Assembly (NCBI GenBank): GCA_934590165.1
Contig: CAKTOO010000004.1
Coordinates: 1 to 64,000 of the forward strand
Direction of reading: 5' to 3'
Length of the DNA stretch: 64,000 nt
DNA from: an uncultured Dysosmobacter sp.
GTDB taxonomy: Bacteria; Bacillota; Clostridia; Oscillospirales; Oscillospiraceae
The translations under genes and the position numbers were made by a program. The notes under the pieces were generated by a model that saw only the letters and a program-made list of their open reading frames with translations, was not told the origin of the DNA and ran no database searches. Within the stretch, counting starts at the first letter, position 1. Each line of letters begins with the position of its first letter. Positions 32,871 to 42,111 of the stretch are shown piece after piece.

Positions 32871-34058
32871 TTAAGGCAGAAACAGCCGTGCGGACTCCGA
32901 TGCCACCAGCAGCGCGGAACCGTCGGTGCGCACCAGGGCCTCCTTGGCATAGCCGGTGCCCTTCAATGTTGCATATGCCTGGAGGTCGGGATTATAGACC
33001 ACCAGACTGTCCGTGTACAACACGGCGACATAGCGGCCCGCGGCGGAAATGCTGAGGACCTCCTCGTGTACATCCAGGGAAGCAAGCTCCTCCCCATCGG
33101 TCCCCACTGTCACCAGGCGGCCCACACTGCCAGACTGGTAGCGGTTCAGCAGTAGCACCGTGTAGCCGTCGCCGCCGCAGTCATATTCCCGCAGGTAGGT
33201 GCCGCCGTAGGAATACTCCCCGGCGATCTGGCCGGCGGTATCCGCAATGGTCAGTTTGTTGTCGGAAACGGTCACCAGTTTCCCGCTTTGCTGGGTGATA
33301 CTCATAACCAGGCCGTCCCGTACGCTGTAATTGGCCACAGGCTCCGTCTGCGTCAAATCGTAAAGCACGATATTGCTGACAAAGATGCCGTCCTCCTGAC
33401 CCAGTGTCACCGCCGCGAGATAGGCGCAGTCATCCGTCACGCAGGCGTCAGACACAAAGCGGCGGGAGGAGTTGAAGTCAAACACCTTTTCCATCTTGGC
33501 GTTATAGACGGAGACACAACCCTTGTAATTCTGCTTTTCCGCCGTCACCGCCAGCCAGCCCTTACCATTAAGGGTGGCGGCGATAAGAGGCTCCTCCTCG
33601 TCCGTTTGAAACGAGGCCACTTCCCCCTTTTCATCCAGTACGTACAGTTCCCGTCCGCCCACATCGTAGGCCACGGCCCGGCCACCGCCGGTAGCCAACG
33701 CCGGCGCCTTCATCTGAACATTGGCGGACCAGAGCTCCTCGCCTCCCTGTCCTAACAGCTTCAGCGATGTGTCCGACAGCACCACCAGGGTGTCCCCTAA
33801 GGCGGCGAAGCGGTTGCTGGAAGAAGCGTCGTAATCGTATCCGGCGTCGCCGCTGGTCTTTTCCTCCCGGCTGTACGAGAAGTAGCGGCGCAGCACATCA
33901 AAGCCGGTGCCATCCCGGTAGGCTGCCACCAGCACCACCCCCAGGACCACCGCCAGCGTCAGAAAAAACAGCAGAATGCCCGGCAGCTTCCGCCGCTTTT
34001 TGGGACGCTGCTCCTCGCCGTCGTCATCATTCCAAATGTCTTTTGTCGTATCAGCCAT
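32871..34058 (-). CDS. DUF5711 protein, membrane-anchored beta-propeller
   Basis: 395 residues. ATG 34058 overlaps the truA stop by 8 bases. A Lys/Arg-rich cytoplasmic head (RPKKRRKLPG) precedes one transmembrane helix at about 27-47 (ILLFFLTLAVVLGVVLVAAY). The remainder is a series of beta blades with recurring patterns such as LVVLSDTSLKLLGQGGEELW, YVLDEKGEVASFQTD and LVVYNPDLQAYATL, consistent with a six- to eight-bladed extracytoplasmic propeller. This is the DUF5711 layout known from clostridia; its function is not known. Overlap with truA indicates one transcript. Confidence 0.75.
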   Translation of the reverse strand: MADTTKDIWNDDDGEEQRPKKRRKLPGILLFFLTLAVVLGVVLVAAYRDGTGFDVLRRYFSYSREEKTSGDAGYDYDASSSNRFAALGDTLVVLSDTSLKLLGQGGEELWSANVQMKAPALATGGGRAVAYDVGGRELYVLDEKGEVASFQTDEEEPLIAATLNGKGWLAVTAEKQNYKGCVSVYNAKMEKVFDFNSSRRFVSDACVTDDCAYLAAVTLGQEDGIFVSNIVLYDLTQTEPVANYSVRDGLVMSITQQSGKLVTVSDNKLTIADTAGQIAGEYSYGGTYLREYDCGGDGYTVLLLNRYQSGSVGRLVTVGTDGEELASLDVHEEVLSISAAGRYVAVLYTDSLVVYNPDLQAYATLKGTGYAKEALVRTDGSALLVASESARLFLP

Positions 34059-34809
34059 GGTTCAGTCGCTCATCCTCATACCAAAGTTTCGTCAGGTACA
34101 GACCGCCGGGCGGCACCGTGGGTCCGGCGGCGGTGCGGTCCCCGCTCTCCAGAATGGCAGGGATATCCTCCGGAGCAAATTTTCCCTCCGCCGCGTACAG
34201 CACCGTGCCGGTGATGGCACGGACCATGTTATACAAAAATCCGTTGGCGCAGACCTTCAGTTCCAAAAGGTCTCCGTTCCGGGCCACATCGCAGTAATAG
34301 ATGGTGCGGACGGTGGACTTCGTCTCCGTGCCCACGGAACGCACCGCCCGGAAATCGTGAGTGCCCACGAACATATGGGCCGCCCGGTTCAAAAACTCCT
34401 CGTCCAAGCGCTTGGGATAGAAATAGGCCCGGTTCACATAAAACGGATTTTTAAACCGGGAGTTGTAGATGCGGTAGGTATATTCCTTTTTCAGGCAGGA
34501 GCCAATGGCGTTGAAATCCTCCGCCACCTCATAGGCCTCCTTCACGGCGATATCCTCCGGCGTGTGGGTATTGACGGCGAAGGGCAGCCGCTCAACGGGG
34601 ATACGGCTCTCCGTGCGGAAATTGGCGATGTAGTGCTCGGCATGAACGCCGGCGTCGGTACGGCCGCAGCCGGTGAGATGTACCGGGGCCCCAGTGATCT
34701 GCTCCAGGGCTTTTTGCAGCGTCTCGCAGACGGTGACAGCGTTTTTCTGCACCTGCCAGCCGTGATAGGCGGTGCCGTTATACATGAGCTTTAGTGCGAT
34801 ATTGCGCAT
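34051..34809 (-). CDS. truA: tRNA pseudouridine(38-40) synthase TruA
   Basis: 252 residues from ATG 34809 (MRNIALKLMYNGTAYHGWQ); AAGGAG lies 11 bases away, and a TTG at 34815 in frame is an alternative start with closer spacing. The catalytic Asp stands in GCGRTDAGVHA, and the family text HDFRAVRSVGTETKSTVRTI, FLYNMVRAITGT and PPGGLYL is present at full length. The enzyme makes pseudouridine in the tRNA anticodon arm. It is the last member of the conserved Firmicute order ecfA1-ecfA2-ecfT-truA, here interrupted by the two lipoprotein-like paralogues. Confidence 0.95.
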   Translation of the reverse strand: MRNIALKLMYNGTAYHGWQVQKNAVTVCETLQKALEQITGAPVHLTGCGRTDAGVHAEHYIANFRTESRIPVERLPFAVNTHTPEDIAVKEAYEVAEDFNAIGSCLKKEYTYRIYNSRFKNPFYVNRAYFYPKRLDEEFLNRAAHMFVGTHDFRAVRSVGTETKSTVRTIYYCDVARNGDLLELKVCANGFLYNMVRAITGTVLYAAEGKFAPEDIPAILESGDRTAAGPTVPPGGLYLTKLWYEDERLNHG

Positions 34810-34824
34810 AGTCAATAAAACTCC

Positions 34825-35610
34825 TTATTCCGGCCAGGTCAGTGCAGGGTAAATGTCCTGTTTGCGTTCCAGGACTTCCTCTACTTTACCGCTAGTCGTG
34901 ATCTTCCACCGGCCGGTGGTGAATTCATACGCCACACCGTCGGGATCCTGACACAAGAGCGTGATCCGCACGGTGTCCTCTGCCTTACAGGGCACCTCCA
35001 GGTCCCCGGTGCTGTAAAGACCGCTGTCCGGGTCCCATTCTCCCGGGACTGCCCGCACCAAGGTGCCGCCGCAGTAGCCCCTCAGTTCCACCGTGCCGCT
35101 GCCGCCTTCCATACCTGCCACATTCAAATCATAGACCCGCGTGGTCAGTGCGCCATTATGTAAACCCAGCGAGCCCTCCTGATACTTCGGTCCAACCCGC
35201 CAGCATCTCTGGACCCGCACCGGCAGAAGGCTGAAAATATCCTCATAGGTACGCAGAGTTTCCCGCCTTGTGGTACCGTCCTGGGTGATGACAGCCTCCA
35301 CAACACACGCTCTCCTCTGGTCCAGGGGGAACGACAAGCGGCCCGTATAATGGCCGCCGTCCTCTTCGGTCAGCTCTGTTGTGTCTGTGTTTTCCCCCAT
35401 CGTGGTCTCTACGGAAACAACCGTGTCCTTGCTGTCCTCCCGCAGCGTCAGCGTCAAGTCCGCCTCCAACGCATGGGTGGACGCATCCACACGCACCGGC
35501 TCCAAGTCAATGTCCTCTATCGGTTTTCTGACCTCGTTCCACCTCAGAAGCCCCATCCCCAAAGCTAGGAGCAAGGTCCCACTCAGCAGCACGATCAAAG
35601 ACTTTTTCAT
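34825..35610 (-). CDS. Exported lipoprotein-like protein of unknown function (copy 2)
   Basis: 261 residues from ATG 35610 (MKKSLIVLLSGTLLLALGMG) after AAAGGAGGCC. The N-terminal hydrophobic helix is a signal or membrane anchor, without a lipobox Cys. The rest is beta-rich: LTLTLREDSKDTVVSVETTM, then the ILPV-type text DIFSLLPVRVQRCW, and the C-terminal YEFTTGRWKITTS and PALTWPE. The C-terminal half (VRITLLCQDPDGVAYEFT... TWPE) resembles the neighbouring pseudogene at 35754-36660, so both derive from a tandem duplication. The start overlaps the stop of the 43-codon frame by one codon in ATGA fashion. I do not recognise a family. Confidence 0.7.
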   Translation of the reverse strand: MKKSLIVLLSGTLLLALGMGLLRWNEVRKPIEDIDLEPVRVDASTHALEADLTLTLREDSKDTVVSVETTMGENTDTTELTEEDGGHYTGRLSFPLDQRRACVVEAVITQDGTTRRETLRTYEDIFSLLPVRVQRCWRVGPKYQEGSLGLHNGALTTRVYDLNVAGMEGGSGTVELRGYCGGTLVRAVPGEWDPDSGLYSTGDLEVPCKAEDTVRITLLCQDPDGVAYEFTTGRWKITTSGKVEEVLERKQDIYPALTWPE

Positions 35611-35738
35611 GATGAAAGGCCTCCTTTTTCGTCCCATCTCCAAAGCTCTTGTTTCAAAACGGCCTCAAATTCCAAACAGCAAAGCAGCGGCACAGCAGCC
35701 ACCGCCAGCGTGCCCAGGGCTAAAGCGATATTGCGCAT
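35607..35738 (-). CDS. 43-residue frame starting like TruA: stranded 5' end of a duplicated truA
   Basis: ATG 35738 follows AAAGGAG by 10 bases and encodes MRNIALALGTLAVAAVPLLC then a short hydrophilic end. The 47 bases covering the preceding TWPE stop, the ribosome site and MRNIAL resemble the same stretch before truA (34796-34835) at about four positions in five. The likely history is a tandem duplication whose right-hand endpoint fell inside truA. The product would be one transmembrane helix; its TGA overlaps the next ATG, so at least translational coupling is plausible. Confidence 0.5.
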   Translation of the reverse strand: MRNIALALGTLAVAAVPLLCCLEFEAVLKQELWRWDEKGGLSS

Positions 35739-35753
35739 AATCGGTAAACTCCT

Positions 35754-36660
35754 TTACTCCGGCCAGGTGACGCGCACGCCGCCCTCCGGCCAGCGCTCCG
35801 CCGTCTGCCAGGAGGAGAGAATGTCCCAGATGTGGAGGGTAAACTCATAGCGGAGCCCATAGGAATCCCTGCAGGCAAACCGCAGCTCCACCCGGTCCCC
35901 GGCGGCGCAGGGCAGGCCTCCAAACGATTCCAGATGGGGATAGCCGGAATACGTTCCCTGCTCCTCCAGCGGCTCTGCCGGGGCCTCCACCGCAACATCT
36001 CCGTTTTTCAACAGGCGGAACACCGGGGCCTCCGCCGTCACCCCGTCCGCAAGCGTCACGCTCCGGTGGACCAGGTACAACCGTCCGTGCCGGACATGTT
36101 GTATCCCTTCTCGCCCCAGTTCTCCGCCAGACGCACCGGCAGCAGCGCGTCCATGGAATCATGCCGGGCGACCTCCTGTGTGTGCCGCTCCCGGTCCTCG
36201 TAGTAAACCACCGTGAAGGCTACCGGACTTTCTTCAGCATAGGGCAACGTCAGGTCACCACAGATGGTGCCATCGGTCATTTCGTCGAAGCTGTAAGCCC
36301 CGGGCCACTGCTGGTTCTCCGCCGGGTCCACGTCGGGCCGATGGGCAACGGCCCTGTCCACACGGATGTCCCGACCCTCCGCCGGCGTGACGGAGACCCG
36401 GACGGTCAGCTCCCGGCGGTCGGGGTCCACGCTCACCGGCGCAACGGACCAGTCCGTCAGGGCCGGTCCCTCGGGAACGGAATGCCGCAGCTTCTCCACC
36501 TGCTCCCGCAGGCCGGAAGTTTCCTGCGCCTGCTGCTCCAGCGCCGCCGTCAGCGAAGAAATCTCCGTATTCAGTGCGCCAAGCTTCTGCTCTGCCAGAG
36601 GACTGCCGCTAACAGGACCACGCACAGCGCCAGCGGCGCCCCATACATCCACTTCTTCAC
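35754..36660 (-). pseudogene. Exported lipoprotein-like protein (copy 1), two frameshifts
   Basis: GTG 36660 stands behind GAGAGGAGCCTGCC and starts VKKWMYGAPLALCVVLLAAV, a signal anchor. The reading shifts near 36590-36600 into the frame LAEQKLGALNTEISSLTAAL with a coiled coil and beta domain to ALLPVRLAENWGEKGY, and shifts again near 36075-36085 into LYLVHRSVTLADGV ... YEFTLHIWDILSS ... RVTWPE, which ends at 35754. The last part matches the ending of the gene at 34825-35610. Three frames are used, so no full protein can result unless the sequence has errors. Position and relation show the older copy of the duplicated pair. Confidence 0.65.
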
Positions 36661-36674
36661 GGCAGGCTCCTCTC

Positions 36675-37481
36675 TTACAGGCCCATATGGCGCAGCACCA
36701 GCACAGCGGCCAGCACCAGCACACCCAGAAGCAGGGCGACATAATCCCGCCGCTCGTATTTCAAAACATGCAGCTTCGTGCGGCCCTCGCCGCCGTGGTA
36801 GCAGCGGCACTCCATGGCAACGGCCAGCTCGTCCGCCCGGCGGAAGGCGCTGATGAACAGAGGCACCAGGATGGGGATGAGAGCCTTGGCCTTCTGCATC
36901 AGGTTGCCGCTTTCAAAATCCGCGCCCCTCGCCTTTTGGGCGGACATGATCTTATCCGTCTCCTCAATGAGGGTGGGGATAAACCGCAGGGCAATGGACA
37001 TCATCATGGCCAGTTCGTGGACCGGCACATGGAAGCGCTTTAATCCGCCCAGCAGCTGCTCCAGTCCGTCTGTCAAGCTGATGGGGCTGGTGGTGTAGGT
37101 CATGAGGAAGGTGCCCATGATGAGCAGCATGATGCGCACCACCATGAACACGGCGTTCCGAAGGCCCGTGTCGGAGACCTTCAAAAAGCCCCACTCCAGG
37201 AGATAATGGTCCCCAGGGGTGAAGAACAGGTTCAAAATACCGGTAAAAATGATGATGAACAGCACCGGCTTCAAGCCCCGGACCAGGGCCTTGAGCCCCA
37301 CCCGGGAGATTCGGACGCAGGCCGCCAGACACAGCGCCAAAATAGCGTAGCCCACCACGCCTCTGGCGGAGAACAGGGCGGCGATATACAGCACCACCAG
37401 CAGAATTTTCGTGCGGGGGTCCAGCTTGTGGGCCACGGTCTCTCCGGGGAAATACTGGCCCAGAGTAATGTCTTTCAGCAT
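36675..37481 (-). CDS. ecfT: ECF transporter transmembrane subunit EcfT
   Basis: 268 residues from ATG 37481 after AAGGGAGGGGCGG, overlapping the ecfA2 stop by 7 bases. About five to six hydrophobic helices are evident, and the two cytoplasmic coupling motifs of EcfT are present as AQKARGADF and MECRCYHGGEGRT. EcfT transmits ATP hydrolysis by EcfA1A2 to exchangeable S components that bind vitamins or metals. No S component is adjacent, so this is a group II (shared) ECF module. Confidence 0.92.
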   Translation of the reverse strand: MLKDITLGQYFPGETVAHKLDPRTKILLVVLYIAALFSARGVVGYAILALCLAACVRISRVGLKALVRGLKPVLFIIIFTGILNLFFTPGDHYLLEWGFLKVSDTGLRNAVFMVVRIMLLIMGTFLMTYTTSPISLTDGLEQLLGGLKRFHVPVHELAMMMSIALRFIPTLIEETDKIMSAQKARGADFESGNLMQKAKALIPILVPLFISAFRRADELAVAMECRCYHGGEGRTKLHVLKYERRDYVALLLGVLVLAAVLVLRHMGL

Positions 37482-38341
37482 ACCGCCCCTCCCTTCCGCA
37501 GAGCCAGGAGCTGCCGCTCCAGGTCCCGCACCGTGTATACGGCGGGGTCGATGGCAAGGCCCCGCTCCCGCAGGGCCATGGCGATACGGGTCACCTGGGG
37601 CACATCCAGTCCGGCAGCCAGCAGCTCCTGCCCCCGGGCAAATACCTCCGCCGGGGTGCCGCTCATGAGCACATGGGCACTTTTCAACACCAGAATGCGG
37701 TCCACGTTCTGAGCGATCTCGTCCATGCTGTGGCTCACCAGAATAACGGTGGTATGCTTATTGCGGTGGTAATCCCGGATATTGGCCATCAGGTTCTCCC
37801 GGCCGGCAGGGTCCAGTCCGGCGGTGGGCTCGTCCAACACCAGCACCTGGGGCTCCATGGCGATGACGCCCGCCAGGGCCACCCGGCGCTTCTGACCGCC
37901 GGAGAGCTCAAAGGGGGATTTTTCCAGCTGGTCATCCCGGATGCCCACCAGGCGGGCCGCCTCCCGGACGCAGGCATCCAGCTCATCCCCCCGCTTGCCC
38001 ATGTTGGTGGGGCCAAAAGCGATGTCCTTGTATACGGTCTCCTCGAACAGCTGATATTCCGGGTACTGGAACACCAGGCCCACCTGAAAGCGCACATTCC
38101 GGATCTTTTTCGGCTCCGCCCAAATATCTTTTCCCCGCAGCAGCACCTGGCCGCTGGTGGGCTTCAGCAGTCCGTTGAGATGCTGGATGAGGGTGGATTT
38201 GCCGGAGCCGGTGTGGCCGATGATGCCTAAAAATTCGCCGCTGTAAACGTCGAAGCTCATATCCTCCACGGCGCTGCGCTGGAAGGGCGTGCCGATACCG
38301 TAGGTATGGGTCAGATTTTTGATTTGCAGAATCGGTTCCAA
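37475..38341 (-). CDS. ecfA2: ECF transporter ATPase EcfA2
   Basis: 288 residues from TTG 38341 behind AGGAAGGACG. Walker A is GHTGSGKSTLIQ, Q loop VFQYPEYQLFEET, signature LSGGQKRRVALAG, Walker B VLVLDEPTAGLDPAG and the switch His in LVSHSMDEIA. The N-terminal HTYGIGTPFQRSAVED is typical of EcfA2, which has an insert before the first strand pair. The C-terminal 50 residues form the dimerisation domain. Confidence 0.92.
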   Translation of the reverse strand: MEPILQIKNLTHTYGIGTPFQRSAVEDMSFDVYSGEFLGIIGHTGSGKSTLIQHLNGLLKPTSGQVLLRGKDIWAEPKKIRNVRFQVGLVFQYPEYQLFEETVYKDIAFGPTNMGKRGDELDACVREAARLVGIRDDQLEKSPFELSGGQKRRVALAGVIAMEPQVLVLDEPTAGLDPAGRENLMANIRDYHRNKHTTVILVSHSMDEIAQNVDRILVLKSAHVLMSGTPAEVFARGQELLAAGLDVPQVTRIAMALRERGLAIDPAVYTVRDLERQLLALRKGGAVC

Positions 38342-38360
38342 GTCGTTTACGTCCTTCCTG

Positions 38361-39212
38361 TCAATTTGCCCGCAGGGCGGCGGCGATGGCGCCGGCGCAC
38401 TCCTCCACGGTCAGGGCGTCCAGCGGCACATCCAGTCCGTCCTTTTGCAGGCGGTCCAGCAGGTCCACGGTGTCCGGCACCGTCAGACCCATGGACCGCA
38501 GGGCGTCCACCTGGGTGAATACCTGCCGGGGGCTTCCGTCCATAGCCACCACGCCGTCGTCCATGACGATGACACGGTCCGCCTCCTCCGCTTCATTCAT
38601 GTGATGGGTGATGAGGATGACGGTGATGCCTTTCTCCCTGTTCAGCCGGTGGACGGTGGACAGCACCTCCTGCCGGCCGATGGGGTCCAGCATAGCGGTG
38701 GCCTCGTCCAGGACGATGCACGCCGGCTCCATGGCAATGACGCCGGCGATGGCAATGCGCTGCTTCTGACCGCCGGAAAGCAGGTGAGGCGCGTGGCGGA
38801 CGAATTCGCTCATGCCCACGGTCTTCAAGGCGTCATCCACCCGCTTCCGGATCTTCTCTGTAGGAACACCCAGGTTTTCCGGGGCGAAGGCCACATCCTC
38901 CTCCACCACGTTAGCCACGATCTGGTTGTCCGGATTCTGGAACACCATGCCCACCGTGCGGCGGATGGCCAGCAGAAGATTTTCGTCACAGGTGTCCATT
39001 CCCTCCACATAGACCTTGCCACCCGCCGGCAGCAGCACGCCGTTGAAGGTCTTAGCCAGGGTGGATTTACCGGAGCCGTTGTGACCCAGCACCACCACAA
39101 AGGACCCTTTTTCGATTTCCAGGTCCACGCCCCGCAGAGCGAAGGTCTGCTTCTCTCCTTCCTCCACCGGGTAGGCGTATTTTAAGTTTTCCGTTTGAAT
39201 GATTGTTGCCAT
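38361..39212 (-). CDS. ecfA1: ECF transporter ATPase EcfA1
   Basis: 283 residues from ATG 39212. Walker A GHNGSGKSTLAKTFNG, Q loop VFQNPDNQIVANVVEEDVAF (the typical EcfA1 text), signature LSGGQKQRIAIAG, Walker B IVLDEATAMLDP and switch His in LITHHMNEAEEADR. The Walker B ends DEAT rather than DEPT, as in many EcfA1 proteins. It pairs with EcfA2 and EcfT encoded next to it. Confidence 0.92.
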   Translation of the reverse strand: MATIIQTENLKYAYPVEEGEKQTFALRGVDLEIEKGSFVVVLGHNGSGKSTLAKTFNGVLLPAGGKVYVEGMDTCDENLLLAIRRTVGMVFQNPDNQIVANVVEEDVAFAPENLGVPTEKIRKRVDDALKTVGMSEFVRHAPHLLSGGQKQRIAIAGVIAMEPACIVLDEATAMLDPIGRQEVLSTVHRLNREKGITVILITHHMNEAEEADRVIVMDDGVVAMDGSPRQVFTQVDALRSMGLTVPDTVDLLDRLQKDGLDVPLDALTVEECAGAIAAALRAN

Positions 39213-39230
39213 GCCGTCTCTCTTTTCCTG

Positions 39231-40094
39231 TTATTCGCTGAACCACCGGCCCGTGGCGCCGCAGGGCAGGGCCAAGCCTGTCTCCGTCACCGGGAGGCCC
39301 AGCTCGTCCCAGGTGCAGTGGCCGCCGTATTTTTCCGCCACCAGGAGGTTCAGAAGATATCCCAGCACCGAGGGGGCCAGACCCGTGGTGTAGGAATTGA
39401 TGAGGACAAACAGGGGCTTGTCCGACAACACCCCGGCGCACAGCTTCACAAAGGGATACAGGTTCTCCTCCAGCTTCCACACCTCGCCGCCGGGGCCCCG
39501 GCCATAGCTGGGCGGGTCCATGATGATGGCGTCGTAAGTCTTTCCCCGCCGGATCTCCCTCTCCACGAATTTGGCGCAGTCGTCCACGATCCAGCGGATA
39601 GGCGCGTCCTCCAGGCCGGAGAGGCGGGCGTTATCCTTGGCCCAGGCCACCATGCCCTTGGCCGCGTCCACGTGGCACACGCTGGCGCCGGCCTTGGCGC
39701 AGGCCACCGTGGCGCCGCCGGTGTAGGCGAACAGATTCAGCACCCGGATGGGCCGGCCGGCGGAGCGGATCTTGTCCATGACGAAGTCCCAGTTCACCGC
39801 CTGCTCCGGGAATAATCCCGTGTGCTTGAAGTTCATGGGCTTCACCTGAAAGGTCAGCTCTCCGTAGTGGATCTGCCAGCTCTCCGGCAGGGCCTTTTTC
39901 TCCCAGTGGCCGCCGCCGGTCTGGGAGCGGAGATACCGGGCGTTTGCCCGCTTCCAGGCGGGATTTTTGTGAGGTGTCTCCCAGATGGCCTGGGGGTCCG
40001 GCCGCACCAGGAACTGCTTGTCCCAGCGCTCCAGCTTCTCTCCCCCACCACAGTCCAGAAGCTCATAGTCCTGCCATTTCTCCGCGATCCACAT
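39231..40094 (-). CDS. Class I SAM-dependent rRNA-type methyltransferase
   Basis: 287 residues from ATG 40094 (MWIAEKWQDYELLDCGGGEK), 8 bases after GGAGG; a longer frame from 40115 contains that ribosome site. The Rossmann core has motif I as VLNLFAYTGGATVACAKAGA, HVDAAKGMVAWAKDNA and the base-flipping motif DPPSYGRGPGG. The domain resembles the RlmI/RlmK family of 23S rRNA cytosine or guanine methyltransferases but lacks the N-terminal PUA domain; a short beta domain takes its place. The target nucleotide is not predictable. It is the first gene of the run that continues with ecfA1. Confidence 0.8.
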   Translation of the reverse strand: MWIAEKWQDYELLDCGGGEKLERWDKQFLVRPDPQAIWETPHKNPAWKRANARYLRSQTGGGHWEKKALPESWQIHYGELTFQVKPMNFKHTGLFPEQAVNWDFVMDKIRSAGRPIRVLNLFAYTGGATVACAKAGASVCHVDAAKGMVAWAKDNARLSGLEDAPIRWIVDDCAKFVEREIRRGKTYDAIIMDPPSYGRGPGGEVWKLEENLYPFVKLCAGVLSDKPLFVLINSYTTGLAPSVLGYLLNLLVAEKYGGHCTWDELGLPVTETGLALPCGATGRWFSE

Positions 40095-40181
40095 AAACCG
40101 TTCCTCCGTGTACATAGTAAATCATGTTATTATACCTCTGAAAAGAAGGATTCGTCAATCTTTTCCGGCGGAAGAAGCGGC

Positions 40182-40215
40182 AAAAGGGACTGCCTCTTTT
40201 GAGACAGTCCCTTTT
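40182..40215. terminator. Bidirectional terminator
   Basis: AAAAGGGACTG-CCTC/GAGA-CAGTCCCTTTT hairpin between the flavodoxin and methyltransferase genes, with short A and T runs on the sides. Confidence 0.8.
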
Positions 40216-40222
40216 CTTGTTT

Positions 40223-40797
40223 TCAAATGGCACCCAACAGTTCCCGGGCAAAGGCACGGGTCCGTGCTTCCTTGTCCGCGTCCATGAACACAGTATCATA
40301 GCCCAAGTGCCGCTCCGCGTGGCTGCCCAGATACCGCAAGCCGGAGTGCTTGCAGTACCGGCGCATTCCCTCCTCAAAAAGGTCACAGCCCTTCTCCGGC
40401 CGGTAGCCGCAGGTCATGAGCAGGGCCATAGCCTTTCCCTGCCATAGTGACGGCCCCTTTTCTCGGCCATAGAACTTGTTCATACCGTACACCAACCGGT
40501 CCAGCAGGGCCTTCATGGGCGGCGTACAGTACCAGGCGTAAATCGGTGTTGCCAGAATGACGCAGTCGCAGTCCAGCACCTTGTCAAAAACCAACTGTAC
40601 GTCATCCCGTTGGCCGCAGCCGAACACCATCCAGTCCTCCTGGCAGCGGCGGCAGGCAAGGCAGGGGCGGATATCCCGTTCGTAGAGCCAAACGGTCTCT
40701 ACCTCCGCGCCGCCGGCACACAGTTCCTCACAAAAGGGCGCCAGCAGCGCGGCGGTATTGCCGCCTTTCCGGGGACTGCCCATCAGCGCCAAAATCT

Positions 40798-40801
<4 letters not shown>
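40223..40801 (-). CDS. NADPH-dependent FMN reductase/flavodoxin-fold protein
   Basis: 192 residues from ATG 40801. It starts MKILALMGSPRKGGNTAALL, the phosphate-binding loop of the NADPH-dependent FMN reductase (iron-sulfur flavoprotein-like) group, and has CLACRRCQEDW and VILATPIYAWYCTPPMKALLDR. The CxxCxxC-like cluster is reminiscent of iron-sulfur flavoproteins, but the spacing (C-x2-C-x2-C) is incomplete. Its start overlaps the stop of the activase-partner gene by 4 bases. Partner and substrate are unknown. Confidence 0.8.
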
Positions 40802-42108
<1,307 letters not shown>

Positions 42109-42111
42109 GCG

